Notes: a model not told the origin generated them from the sequence alone. Positions 8,185 through 16,624 are shown, counted from the first letter of the stretch. The stretch is 64,000 bases of DNA from Streptomyces sp. Root1304 (GCF_001426405.1 NZ_LMEP01000022.1:458066-522065); one strand, 5' to 3'. A program made the numbers and translations.

Positions 8185-8948
8185 GACGTCTCCTCGGGCG
8201 TGTCGACGCCCAGGTCGGAGAGGAGGCGGCGGCGCAGGGCCACGAACGCCGGGTCGCCGGGGTCGCGGGGGCGGGCCACGGTGACGGGTTCGTCGGTGAC
8301 GAGCCGGCCGTCGCGCAGCACGGCGACCCGGTCGGCCAGGCGTACCGCCTCGTCGACGTCGTGGGTGACGAGGAGGACGGCGGGCCGGTGGATCCGGCGC
8401 AGTTCGCCCACCAGGTCCTGCATGCGGAGCCGGGTCAGCGCGTCGAGTGCGGCGAACGGCTCGTCCAGGAGCAGGAGTTCCGGCTCGCGGACCAGCGCGC
8501 GGGCGAGCGCCACGCGCTGCGCCTCGCCGCCGGAGAGGGTGGCGGGCCAGGCGTCGGCGTGACGTTCGAGCCCGACCTCGGCCAGGGCCCGCAGGCCGGT
8601 CGCCCTGGTGGCGGCGCCGCGCGGCAGCCCGACCGTCACATTGGCGAGGACCTTCTTGGAGGGGACGAGCCGGGGTTCCTGGAAGACGATCGTGCGGGCG
8701 GCGGGGACGAGGGCCTCTCCCCCGTCGGCGCCGTCGAGCGCGCCGAGGATGCGGAGGAGGGTGGTCTTGCCGCTGCCGCTCGCACCGAGGAGGGCGAGGA
8801 ACTCGCCGCGCGCGAGCGTGAGGTCCAGGCCGTCGAGCACGGGCCGGGCGCCGAAGACCCGGCGCAGGCCGCGTACGCGTACGGCGGTGGAGGGCGTGGA
8901 AGGTGTGGGCTCGGTGGACGGGGTGGAAGCGGTGGTGATCGCGGTCAT
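8118..8948 (-). CDS. ssuB: Sulfonate ABC transporter ATP-binding protein
   Basis: 276 aa. Single cassette: Walker A LGASGSGKTTLLR, Q-loop IVFQEPRLVPSKK, signature LSGGEAQRVALARAL, Walker B LLLLDEPFAALDALT and H-loop LLVTHDVDEAV. This matches the SsuB/TauB/NrtD class that powers sulfonate import. The ATG at 8948 overlaps the stop of the permease gene by 4 bp (ATGA), so the two are translationally coupled. The C-terminal tail is a short repeat, TPDQAP in tandem, encoded by an 18-bp tandem repeat. The upstream continuation of the frame is read-through inside the permease gene. Confidence 0.92.
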   Translation of the reverse strand: MTAITTASTPSTEPTPSTPSTAVRVRGLRRVFGARPVLDGLDLTLARGEFLALLGASGSGKTTLLRILGALDGADGGEALVPAARTIVFQEPRLVPSKKVLANVTVGLPRGAATRATGLRALAEVGLERHADAWPATLSGGEAQRVALARALVREPELLLLDEPFAALDALTRLRMQDLVGELRRIHRPAVLLVTHDVDEAVRLADRVAVLRDGRLVTDEPVTVARPRDPGDPAFVALRRRLLSDLGVDTPEETSTPDQAPTPDQAPTPDQAPAPE

Positions 8949-9841
8949 CGGGATCCTCCCCCCGGACCGGCCGTGCGCCAGGGCATGAGGGCCCGTTCCA
9001 GACCACGGACGAGGATGTCGGCGGTGAGGCCGAGCAGACCGTAGACGAGGATGCAGACGGCGAGGATGTCGGTGCGGGCGTAGCTCTGGGCCTGGGACAT
9101 CAGGTAGCCGATGCCCTCGGTGGCGTTGATCTCCTCGGCGGCGATGAGCGCGATGACGCTCAGCGTCATCGAGAGCCGGAGACCGGCCAGGAGCGAGGGC
9201 AGCGCGCCGGGCAGGACGACCTGGCGGACGATGGCGACCCTGCCGAGACCGAAGCTGCGCATGGCCTCGACGAGCTTGCGGTCGGTGTTCCGGACGCCGC
9301 CGGTGGTGGAGACGTACATCGGGAAGGTCGTGGCGACCGCGATGAGCAGGATCTTCGCGGTCTCGTTGATGCCGAACCAGACCATGAAGAGGGGGACGAG
9401 GGAGAGGAAGGGGATGGTGCGGAGGGTCTGGAGGGAGGAGTCGAGGAGTTCGTCGCCGAGCCGGGTGAAGCCGGTGGTGATGCCGAGGGTGAGACCGGCG
9501 GCGAGGCCGATGACGAGTCCGGTACCGGAACGGGTCAGGGAGGTGGCGAGCGCGTCGGGCAGCTGACCGTTTCCCCACAACTCGCCTACTGCGTCCACGA
9601 CTTGGGCGGGCGACGCGAGTACGTCGGGGGTGAGGAGACCGGTGACGGAGGAACCCCACCAGAGTGCGAGGAGGGCGACGGGTCCGAGGGCACGGACGGT
9701 CAGCGCGTACGCGCGGCGGCGGGGGCGACCGACCTGGGGGCGTGGCCTGACGAGTCCGGCGGTGCCGTCCTCGACCGGTGCCCCGCTCTTGGGTGCGGCG
9801 GGTACGGAGGGTGCGGCGGTGGCCGTGGTCGTGGCCGTCAT
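8945..9841 (-). CDS. ssuC: Sulfonate ABC transporter permease
   Basis: 298 aa with about six hydrophobic segments (first at residues 50-66, VRALGPVALLALWWGSSV). It has the BPD_transp_1 EAA-type loop, seen as EAMRSFGLGRVAIVRQVVLPGALPSLLAGLR, where it contacts SsuB. A proline/alanine-rich cytoplasmic N-terminus precedes the first segment. The start overlaps the end of the lipoprotein gene by 4 bp and its own end overlaps ssuB by 4 bp. It forms the membrane channel of the sulfonate importer. Confidence 0.92.
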   Translation of the reverse strand: MTATTTATAAPSVPAAPKSGAPVEDGTAGLVRPRPQVGRPRRRAYALTVRALGPVALLALWWGSSVTGLLTPDVLASPAQVVDAVGELWGNGQLPDALATSLTRSGTGLVIGLAAGLTLGITTGFTRLGDELLDSSLQTLRTIPFLSLVPLFMVWFGINETAKILLIAVATTFPMYVSTTGGVRNTDRKLVEAMRSFGLGRVAIVRQVVLPGALPSLLAGLRLSMTLSVIALIAAEEINATEGIGYLMSQAQSYARTDILAVCILVYGLLGLTADILVRGLERALMPWRTAGPGGGSR

Positions 9842-10860
9842 GACAGCTTCTCGATGTCGAGGAGGTGTCCGGCGATGTCGACCTTGTTCGGCGTGACCTT
9901 CTGGTCGGCGTAGAACCGGGCGACGGTCTCGAAGCGCCTGATGTCCTCCGGTCCGATCGGGTCGACGGTGCCGGCCTTGGCGGTGAAGGAGATCTGCACC
10001 TCCTTGGCCTTGCCGTTCACGGCGGTGGGGCCTGCGTCGGTGAAGACGTTCAGGTAGGCGGCCGGGTCCTTCTTCTCCTTGGCGCTGTTGTCGTGGAGAT
10101 AGGCGTAGAGCGCCTTGACGACCTCCGGGTGGTCCTTCGCGAAGCCCGACCGGACCGCGTTCAGGCTGTAGTTGTCCGATCCGATCGCGGTTCCGTCGGC
10201 GACGAAACGGGCCTTGCCCGCGCCGATCTCGGCGACGGCGTAGGTCGACCAGACGGCCCAGGCGTCGACCTGCCCGGCGTTGAACACGGCGGCCGTCTGG
10301 TCGGGCCGCAGATAGACCCGCTCGACCTTGTCGGCCGGCACCCCGGCCTTGGCGAGGGCCTTCAGGAGCAGGTACTCGCCGGTGCCGCCCTTGTTGACGG
10401 CGACCTTGCGGCCGACGAGGTCCCGGACGGAGGCGATGTCCGAGCCTTCACGGACGAGGATGCCCTCGCCGACGGGGTCGGGGTCCGTGGCGGTGAAGAA
10501 CGCGAAGCCGGGGCTCTGGGAGAGGGAGGTGATGCCGGAGGTGATGGAGCCGGTGGCGATGTCGAGCTGGTCGGCGTTCATCGCCTGGGCGGCGGGCGCG
10601 AAGGGGCCGGCGCTGCCGGTCCACGCCACCTTGGCGCCGACGGCGGCGAGTGCCCTGTCGAGGCTGCCGTCCTTCTTGCCCCGGGCGAGGACTCCGGCGT
10701 TGCCGGGGTCCGGGATGCGGATGGTGACCGTCCCCTTCCCGCCCTTCGCCCCGGCACCGCCCTCGGCGGCGGCCGAACCGCTTCCGCAGGCGGTGAGGGT
10801 GGAGAGAGCGGCGACAGCCGCGAGGGCCGCCAGGGCGGCGAGCGGGGTGGTGGGGCGCAT
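9838..10860 (-). CDS. ssuA: Sulfonate ABC transporter substrate-binding lipoprotein
   Basis: 340 aa. The signal peptide ends in a lipobox, LSTLTAC, with Cys25 as the predicted lipidated residue, followed by a Gly/Ala/Lys linker. The body is a typical SsuA/NMT1 binding domain (TVTIRIPDPGNAGVLARGKK, QLDIATGSITSGITSL, DLVGRKVAVNKGGTGEYLLLKALAKAG). The ATG at 10860 is set by the signal peptide; the open frame upstream to 12117 is a shadow of the next gene. It captures sulfonates at the cell surface and hands them to SsuC/SsuB. Confidence 0.93.
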   Translation of the reverse strand: MRPTTPLAALAALAAVAALSTLTACGSGSAAAEGGAGAKGGKGTVTIRIPDPGNAGVLARGKKDGSLDRALAAVGAKVAWTGSAGPFAPAAQAMNADQLDIATGSITSGITSLSQSPGFAFFTATDPDPVGEGILVREGSDIASVRDLVGRKVAVNKGGTGEYLLLKALAKAGVPADKVERVYLRPDQTAAVFNAGQVDAWAVWSTYAVAEIGAGKARFVADGTAIGSDNYSLNAVRSGFAKDHPEVVKALYAYLHDNSAKEKKDPAAYLNVFTDAGPTAVNGKAKEVQISFTAKAGTVDPIGPEDIRRFETVARFYADQKVTPNKVDIAGHLLDIEKLS

Positions 10861-11045
10861 GGCGGTTGTCCTTCGGGAGCGGGGTGGGCGGGGCGGGGTG
10901 AGGTGAGGCGAGGTGGGACGAGTCGGGGTGGCGGATGCGGCCGGATGCACGGCGCGGGCCGACGCGGCGCGGTGCGCACCGGGCCGCGGACCGGTACGGG
11001 CCGGTGCGAGCCGGATCTGTCGGCGGCGCTGGGGTTCTCTCGCCG

Positions 11046-12071
11046 TTACGGCACCGAGTGCGGCGACGGCTCCCGCCCGGCCGTGGCCGCCAGGCCGCGG
11101 GCCAGTCGGAGCGGTTCCGGGGCGGCCCAGGCGCGTACGTCCACGGCCTCCGGCAGGAATCCGTGCGCGCGGAGGGCCGCCTCCTGCCGGGCGAGCAGGT
11201 CGAGCCGGGTGTCCGACAGGTCCGGGTGCAGGGTGCGGTGCGTCCCGGGCCGGTAGGCGCCCGCGACCCCCTCGGCGCCCGCGCCGGTCTCGGCACCGAG
11301 GATCCTGGCGACCTCGGCCGGCTCCTCGGCGGCCCAGTCGGCGGCGCGCAGCAGGACGGCGAGGAAGCGGGCGACCAGCTCGGGGTGCTCGTCCAGCAGG
11401 TCCTGGTGGACGGTGAGGGGGCGCGGGGTCCCGTTGTTGACACGGTGCGCGGGGTCGGGGAGGTCGTCGAGCTCCACCGCCACCTCCGCCCCCGCGCGCC
11501 GGGCCGCCTCGACGGCCAGGGCGCCCTTCACGTACACCGCGTCGACCTCGCCCCGGCGCAGCGCGTCCAGTTCCGCGGCCCACTGGCCCTGATGACCGTC
11601 GGCGGGTACGTCGACGAGGACGGCGTCGTCGAGCCCGTACCCCGCCGAGGCGAGGACGCCCTCGAAGCCGCGCAGGGCCATGGCCCGCCAGAAGTCGATG
11701 GGCACGGAGTGCCGGGGCAGGGCGAGCCGGAGGCCCCGCAGAGCGGCGGCGCCGCGCACCGGGGAGCCGGGGGCGACGAGCACGGCCTGTCGCTCCTCGA
11801 TCCAGGTGAGTCCGACGAGCCGGGTGCGCTCGCCGCGGGAACGGGCCCACAGGGCGGGTACGTTGCCTCCCTCCCGGAACAGCCCGGGGAGCGCGTGGGT
11901 GAAGTGGGTGGCGCGGTCGGCGCCGGGGTCGGCGTCCTGGAGCGAGCGGACGGCGATGCCGTCGGCTGCGAACTCCCCGGCCAGCCAGCCGCGGTCGGCG
12001 GCGACGCCGGTGGCGGTGGGAACGGGGCAACGGGTGAACCAGAGCGTTTCGGGAACGCGGGCATGCGTCAT
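11046..12071 (-). CDS. DszB-like sulfinate desulfinase homologue (binding-protein fold)
   Basis: 341 aa, no signal peptide. I recognise similarity to DszB (2'-hydroxybiphenyl-2-sulfinate desulfinase). The N-terminus shares RCPVP around Cys15 (DszB Cys27, in NCPVP), HFTH at His56 (DszB His60, in VHFTYD) and LFREGGNVP at Arg66 (DszB Arg70, in YTRFGGEIP). His and Arg keep the same 10-residue spacing. These are the three catalytic residues of DszB. Automatic annotation would probably call this an ABC substrate-binding protein. It is the first full gene after the leader peptide and 185 bp upstream of ssuA. A cytoplasmic Cys hydrolase releasing sulfite from an organic sulfinate is the best inference; the substrate is unknown. 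Confidence 0.75.
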   Translation of the reverse strand: MTHARVPETLWFTRCPVPTATGVAADRGWLAGEFAADGIAVRSLQDADPGADRATHFTHALPGLFREGGNVPALWARSRGERTRLVGLTWIEERQAVLVAPGSPVRGAAALRGLRLALPRHSVPIDFWRAMALRGFEGVLASAGYGLDDAVLVDVPADGHQGQWAAELDALRRGEVDAVYVKGALAVEAARRAGAEVAVELDDLPDPAHRVNNGTPRPLTVHQDLLDEHPELVARFLAVLLRAADWAAEEPAEVARILGAETGAGAEGVAGAYRPGTHRTLHPDLSDTRLDLLARQEAALRAHGFLPEAVDVRAWAAPEPLRLARGLAATAGREPSPHSVP

Positions 12072-12432
12072 GGAGGACTTCCCGGGGTGGGGTGGCGAGA
12101 GGAGGAGGGCGAGGCAACGGCGGCCGGGTGCGGACGCGACAGGGCCTTGAGAGAGAGTCCGGGCACGGGAGGGGCTCCAGAACCCGCCGACCGGAACTTC
12201 CTTCCCTGGCAAAGGAGTTGGCGTACGGCTAGCGGCTCACCTGGGAGCGGAAGGTGCCGACGGCCGGAGGGTCAAGGCCGAGCCGCGCCGACGCGCCGGC
12301 AACATCAGTGACCAGCGCCGTCAGCGGCGTGCGACCTCGGCGGACGGTGTGTGTCGTCCGACGACGACACCCCCGGATACGACGACCCTCGGATACGACG
12401 ACGCCGGCCTTGGCGCCCGGCGAACCGCGTCG
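12072..12432 (-). promoter_or_regulatory. Untranslated attenuator region between leader peptide and sulfur operon
   Basis: 361 bases with no gene on either strand. Read on the minus strand it holds two near-perfect hairpins, CGGACG-N8-CGTCCG (12360-12341) and CGCCG-CTGA-CGGCG (12329-12316). A 12-bp direct repeat, GGATACGACGAC, lies at 12375-12386 and 12391-12402 (16-bp period). No T-run follows the hairpins, so any termination may depend on Rho. Its place between a cysteine-type leader peptide and the sulfur operon suggests transcription attenuation (inference). Confidence 0.5.
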
Positions 12433-12546
12433 TCAGCGACAGCCGGCTCCCGCGACCCGCGCCAGGTCGATGTGACGGCGCCGGGTGAGCCCGAGCGGCG
12501 CGGGAGTCGTGGTGGGCGTGCGGCGTGCGGCGCGTCGTCCGTTCAT
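12433..12546 (-). CDS. Putative cysteine-responsive leader peptide
   Basis: 37 aa from ATG 12546. The C-terminus reads LTRRRHIDLARVAGAGCR, matching the RRHIDLxRVxxAxCR signature that I recall for leader peptides upstream of actinobacterial sulfur-assimilation operons. A Cys codon sits just before the terminal Arg, where ribosome stalling at low Cys-tRNA would act. It is upstream of, and on the same strand as, the sulfonate/desulfinase operon. The frame is open to 12732, but that part covers the divergent IclR promoter; a GTG inside could also be the start. No clear ribosome site is visible. Confidence 0.7.
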   Translation of the reverse strand: MNGRRAARRTPTTTPAPLGLTRRRHIDLARVAGAGCR

Positions 12547-12648
12547 GGCTGGCCCGGCTCCCTCCGGCTCGGTGTCGCTGTGGTGGCTTGGCCGGAACCC
12601 TGCCACGAATGTTCCGCCGCCGACAACTCGACTCCCACGATGCGGGAT

Positions 12649-12662
12649 TGCGTATGAACGCA
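12649..12662. promoter_or_regulatory. Palindrome between leader peptide and IclR gene
   Basis: TGCGT-ATGA-ACGCA has perfect 5-bp arms. It lies 103 bp upstream of the leader start and 85 bp upstream of iclR, in the only 200-bp divergent promoter region here. It is a candidate operator for the IclR protein controlling both directions (inference). Confidence 0.45.
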
Positions 12663-12746
12663 GTGTTTCCGACCTCGCAGGGCGCCCGATTCGGCTCCCG
12701 CCATGTGGCAGCGTGGGAGCCCGATCACCCACGGGGAGCGAACCCT

Positions 12747-13541
12747 ATGACGACCGAGGCCGGCATCGCCCGACCCCCGGCGGGCGCCCAGGCGGTCCGC
12801 CGCGCACTCGACGTGCTGCACTGTTTCCACGACAACGGGCCCGACCTGAGCGCCTCCGACCTCGCACGGCGGCTGGGGCTCTCCACGTCCACGGCGCACC
12901 GGCTCGCCCGGACCCTGCTGGGTGCGGGCTTCCTGGAGCAGGACGCCCGGACGGCCCGCTACCGGCTGGGCCCGGCGATGACGGAGCTGGGCCGCCTCTC
13001 GTACCACCAGCGGGGACTGCACCTGGCCGCGCCCGAGCTGTCCGATCTGGCGGAACGGACCGGCGCCACCGCGGACTTGGCGCTCCGCAGCGGTCCGCAC
13101 GTGGTCATCGTGGCGGGCGGTTCGGTGACCCCGAAGGTGGGTCTGCGCCGCCCGTTGCACTCGACGGCGCTCGGGAAGGTGCTCCTCGCGTGGCCCAGGG
13201 CGGGCGAGGCCGGACCGCGCTCGCTGCCGCCGCTGTACGCGTTCACCGAGCGCACTATCGTCGAACCACCGGCTCTGGCCGCCGAGTTGGCTCGCGTACG
13301 GGAGGCGGGGTACGCGCTCAACGACGGCGAGTCGGCCCTCGGGGTGCGGACGGTGGCCGTGCCCGTGCTGGAGCGGACGGGGCACGCGCGCTTCGCGCTC
13401 GCGGTCCGCGCGACCCCCGAGCTGATCACCGACGCGCGGCTCGACTGGCACCTGGCGCAGGCACGCGCCTGCGCCCGCGCCCTTGAGGTCCTGCTGCTCG
13501 CCCCGGCGGAGCGCCGGGATCCCGGCGAACGGGCCGGGTAG
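12747..13541 (+). CDS. IclR-family transcriptional regulator
   Basis: 264 aa. N-terminal IclR winged helix (residues 12-75: QAVRRALDVLHCFHDNGPDL, ASDLARRLGLSTSTAHRLARTL) and C-terminal ligand-binding domain with the characteristic LHSTALGKVLLA and GYALNDGESALGVRTVAVPV segments. ATG 12747 has GGGGAG 8 bases upstream; the frame is open further upstream without a site. Divergent from the leader-controlled sulfur operon, so it is the likely local regulator of organosulfur uptake. IclR effectors are usually small organic acids; this one could be a sulfonate or its desulfonated product. Confidence 0.9.
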   Translation: MTTEAGIARPPAGAQAVRRALDVLHCFHDNGPDLSASDLARRLGLSTSTAHRLARTLLGAGFLEQDARTARYRLGPAMTELGRLSYHQRGLHLAAPELSDLAERTGATADLALRSGPHVVIVAGGSVTPKVGLRRPLHSTALGKVLLAWPRAGEAGPRSLPPLYAFTERTIVEPPALAAELARVREAGYALNDGESALGVRTVAVPVLERTGHARFALAVRATPELITDARLDWHLAQARACARALEVLLLAPAERRDPGERAG

Positions 13542-13766
13542 GCACGCGCCCCCGGGCGAGACCCGGACCGGTCCCGATCACCCTGGACGCCCCGGCCACG
13601 GCGCCGCTCCGCCACCCCGGCCAACCCCGGCGACCCCGGCGGCCGCCACCCGACCGACGGACCGCCACCGGGCGACGGCCGAACCCCACCGGGGACGCGC
13701 CCACCCGGCATACGCGGCGCTCGCCCGGATATGTCCGCACGGTCGTGCGTTCAGTACCATGGGCGG

Positions 13767-14480
13767 ATGAGCGGCAGCACCGGAAGCGGCACCAAGTCCA
13801 AGACGGACGGGCGGGTCGAGCGCGGGAACCAGACCCGGCGCCTCGTGCTCGGCCGGACGATGGACATCGCCTCGGTCGAGGGCCTCGAAGGGCTGTCCCT
13901 GGGCCGGATCGCGACCGAACTCCAGCTGAGCAAGAGCGGCGTCTTCGCCCTCTTCGGCTCGAAGGAGGAGCTCCAGCTCGCCACGGTCCGGGCCGCCGTC
14001 GCGGTCTTCGCCGAGCGGGTCGTCACCCCCCTCGCGGACGTGCCGCCCGGCGCCCGCAGGGTGCGCGACCTGTGCCGGAAATGGCTGGCGTACTCCTCGG
14101 AGCGGGTCTTCGCGGGCGGCTGCTTCTTCTACGCCGTCTCCGCGGAGTTCGACGCCCGCACGGGGCCCGTCCACGATGCCGTCGCCCGTACCCGACACGA
14201 CTGGACCGCCTACGTGGAGGGCGCCCTGAGCGAGGCCCGGGCGGTGGGCGACCTCGCCGGGGACCTGGACGTGGAGCAGGTGGCCTTCGAGGTGATCGCC
14301 CTGATGGAGGCGGCCAACGCGCAGTCCGTCCTGTTCGGCGACCCCGGGGTGTACGCCCGTGCCGAGCGCGGAATCACGGCCCGGCTGCGCGCCTCGGCCA
14401 CGGACCGGGGCCGGGACGCGCTCGACGACCCGGGCACCCCCGACGCCACCGACCCCGCCGCCACCCCCACCCAGGGGTAG
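13767..14480 (+). CDS. TetR-family transcriptional regulator
   Basis: 237 aa. TetR helix-turn-helix at residues 30-75 (LSLGRIATELQLSKSGVFALFGSKEELQLATV, in shorter pieces LGRIATELQLSKSG and FALFGSKEEL). The C-terminal half resembles the TetR_C ligand domain, with CRKWLAYSSERVFAGGCFFYA. ATG 13767 has only a weak GGCGG nearby. The gene is convergent with an alpha/beta hydrolase gene, with 5 bp between stop codons. It probably regulates that hydrolase through the ACGA-N4-TCGT site upstream of it. Confidence 0.9.
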   Translation: MSGSTGSGTKSKTDGRVERGNQTRRLVLGRTMDIASVEGLEGLSLGRIATELQLSKSGVFALFGSKEELQLATVRAAVAVFAERVVTPLADVPPGARRVRDLCRKWLAYSSERVFAGGCFFYAVSAEFDARTGPVHDAVARTRHDWTAYVEGALSEARAVGDLAGDLDVEQVAFEVIALMEAANAQSVLFGDPGVYARAERGITARLRASATDRGRDALDDPGTPDATDPAATPTQG

Positions 14481-14485
14481 CGGGC

Positions 14486-15364
14486 TCAGCCCGCCGCCAC
14501 ACCCTCCCCCGAGCGGTCGCCGACCGGTGCCGTCAGGAACTCCACCGCCTCGGCCACGACCTCCGCGTCCGTCAGGATGCGACGGTGCCCGAGCCCCTTC
14601 GTGACGACGAGCCGGGCGCGGTCGCCGTGCGCCCCCGCCAGCCGGCGCGCCTGGGCGAGGGGCACCATGTCGTCACCCTCGTCGTGGAACAGCAGGACGG
14701 GCGCGCCGAGCGCGCCGGGGTCCGCGTCGAAACGGTCCCAGATGCCGGGCTCGTCGGGCGCGAGGCGCCCTTCGACGTACGCCCGCATGCACCGGATCAC
14801 CCGCTCGTCGAGCCCGAAGCCGGTCCGGAAGCTCTCGGTGAGCATCTCGAAGGAGCCGACGCCGCCGAGTCCGACGAAGCGGCTCGTACGGACGCCGTCG
14901 CGGAGGGCGAAGAGGGCGGCGAGGACCCCCAGGCTGTGGGCGACGACGGCGTCGAAGTCGCCGTGCCGCGCGTGCAACTCCCGGATGATCTCCCGGTATT
15001 CGAGGATGTTGCCGGCCCGTCCGGAGGATTCCCCGTGGCCGGGTGCGTCGAAGGCGACGACGCTGTGACCGCGTGCGAGCAGGGCCTCGGCGAAGGCCGA
15101 CAGCCGCGAGGCGCGTGAGGACCAGCCGTGGACGAGCAGGACGGGCCGGGCGCCGTCGCCCCACACGTAGGTGACGACGTCCTTGTCGCCGACGCGGAGG
15201 CGTCCGGTGCGCGCGGCGGCGAGGAGCGCCTGCTCCCCGGGCTTCACCTTCCCCCGGCCGAGGGGGCGGACGAAGAGGTGGAAGGCCAGTCGGCCGGCCG
15301 GTCCGGGGGCGACCCGGGCGGCGGTGTTCAGGGCGGGGCGGATGAGCGGAGCCATCGGGTACAT
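14486..15364 (-). CDS. Alpha/beta-fold hydrolase
   Basis: 292 aa. Serine hydrolase motifs: oxyanion segment LLVHGWSSRAS, conserved DAPGHGESSG, nucleophile VVAHSLGVLAA (AHSLG), acid region LLFHDEGDDMVPL and catalytic His in TKGLGHRRIL. There is no signal peptide; a hydrophobic N-terminus (MYPMAPLIRPALNTAARVAPG) might associate with the membrane. Substrate cannot be predicted. The convergent TetR gene is a likely regulator. ATG 15364 is preceded by GAGGA. Confidence 0.88.
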   Translation of the reverse strand: MYPMAPLIRPALNTAARVAPGPAGRLAFHLFVRPLGRGKVKPGEQALLAAARTGRLRVGDKDVVTYVWGDGARPVLLVHGWSSRASRLSAFAEALLARGHSVVAFDAPGHGESSGRAGNILEYREIIRELHARHGDFDAVVAHSLGVLAALFALRDGVRTSRFVGLGGVGSFEMLTESFRTGFGLDERVIRCMRAYVEGRLAPDEPGIWDRFDADPGALGAPVLLFHDEGDDMVPLAQARRLAGAHGDRARLVVTKGLGHRRILTDAEVVAEAVEFLTAPVGDRSGEGVAAG

Positions 15365-15406
15365 GCCGGAATCTCCTCGGTCGTCCTGGGGTGAAAAAAT
15401 GCCAGC

Positions 15407-15418
15407 ACGACCGTTCGT
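15407..15418. promoter_or_regulatory. Candidate TetR operator upstream of the hydrolase
   Basis: ACGA-CCGT-TCGT forms a short palindrome 43 bp upstream of the hydrolase start, in an unusually AT-rich patch (TTGTTTTAGAG at 15420-15430) that may be the promoter. This is the expected place and style for a TetR operator (inference). Confidence 0.4.
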
Positions 15419-15531
15419 CTTGTTTTAGAGTGAAGAAGAAGGCGGGCCGGCGCCCACCCGGGGACACCGGCCCGCCCCCTCACCCTCGCCATCCACCGAT
15501 CGATCCGGCCGTCGCCCCACCGACAGGCCGC

Positions 15532-16572
15532 TCACTCGTCCCCGTCCGCCGCCCCGTCCTTCTTCTTCGCCCTGCTCGGCTGCACCCGCTTCGGTTCGCC
15601 CGGCATCTTCGGGTACTCCGGCGGATACGGCAGGTCCCCGAGGCCGTGTTCCGCCTCGTCCCGCCGGGCCAGCTCCAGCAGGGACTCCAGGCCGAAGCGC
15701 TCGTCGTCCATGTCGGCGTGGACGTCGCCGACTTCGGCGTACCTGACCGGCATCGTCCTGATGTCGAAGTCCTGCGGCACGGCGTCGTCGATCTCCTCCC
15801 ACCGCAGCGGGGCCGACACCGGCGCGTGCGGGCGGGGGCGTACGGAGTAGGCGGAGGCGATCGTGCGGTCCCGGGCGGTCTGGTTGTAGTCGACGAAGAT
15901 CCGCTCGCCGCGCTCCTCCTTCCACCACTTGATGGTGACCCGCTCCGGCATCCGGCGCTCCAGCTCCCTACCGCAGGCGATGGCGGCGCGCCTGACCTGC
16001 GTGAAGGTCCATTCGGGCGTGATCGGCACGAAGACGTGGAGCCCTCGCCCGCCGGAGGTCTTCGGCCAGCCGCGCAGCCCGTGCTCGTCGAGGACGGAGC
16101 GCAGCTCGTGGGCCGCGCGGACCGCGTCGGAGTAGTCGGTGCCGGGCTGCGGGTCGAGGTCGATGCGCAGCTCGTCGGGGTGGTCGGTGTCGCCCCTTCG
16201 TACCGGCCAGGGATGGAAGGTGACGGCGCCGAGGTTGGCGGCCCAGAGCACGGCCGCCGGTTCGGTCGGGCACATCTCGTCGGCCGACCGGCCGCTGGGA
16301 AAGGTGATGTGGGCCGTCGGGATCCAGTCGGGCAGGTACTTCGGGGCCCGCTTCTGGAAGAAGGACTCGCCGGTCACCCCGTCGGGGTAGCGCTCCAGGG
16401 TGGTGGGGCGGTTCCGCAGCGCGCGGGTGATCCCGTCCCCCACGGCCAGGTAGTAGCTGACCATGTCGAGCTTGGTGTAGCCGGGTTCGGGGAAGTACAC
16501 CTTGTCCGGATTGGACACGCGTACGGTCCGGTCGCCGACTTCCAGTTCCACCGCTGCCGCCTTGCCTGCCAT
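15532..16572 (-). CDS. LigD-type DNA polymerase/primase domain protein (NHEJ)
   Basis: 346 aa, matching the stand-alone archaeo-eukaryotic primase (LigD_Prim_Pol) family that fills gaps during non-homologous end joining. Visible motifs are VYFPEPGYTKLD near the N-terminus, ERYPDGVTGESFFQKRAPKY, the metal-binding RIDLDPQPG, and SGGRGLHVFVP (conserved S/G-GLH). A Lys-rich tail follows. ATG 16572 is set by the conserved start MAGKAAAVELEVG. It is divergent from an ATP-dependent ligase gene with only 52 bp between start codons, a common arrangement in Streptomyces. Confidence 0.92.
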   Translation of the reverse strand: MAGKAAAVELEVGDRTVRVSNPDKVYFPEPGYTKLDMVSYYLAVGDGITRALRNRPTTLERYPDGVTGESFFQKRAPKYLPDWIPTAHITFPSGRSADEMCPTEPAAVLWAANLGAVTFHPWPVRRGDTDHPDELRIDLDPQPGTDYSDAVRAAHELRSVLDEHGLRGWPKTSGGRGLHVFVPITPEWTFTQVRRAAIACGRELERRMPERVTIKWWKEERGERIFVDYNQTARDRTIASAYSVRPRPHAPVSAPLRWEEIDDAVPQDFDIRTMPVRYAEVGDVHADMDDERFGLESLLELARRDEAEHGLGDLPYPPEYPKMPGEPKRVQPSRAKKKDGAADGDE

Positions 16573-16624
16573 GCGGGTCAGCCTAGATCTCGCCGACAAC
16601 TCCCGCATACCGGACAATCGCCTC

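Noticed and set aside
9838..12117. Single 759-codon frame joining the lipoprotein and upstream region
   Set aside because: The signal peptide and lipobox fix the real start at 10860; the rest is antisense-like shadow of the desulfinase gene.
12072..12432. SAM or other sulfur riboswitch
   Set aside because: I looked for S-box and SAM-IV core sequences and did not find them; a leader peptide explains the region better.
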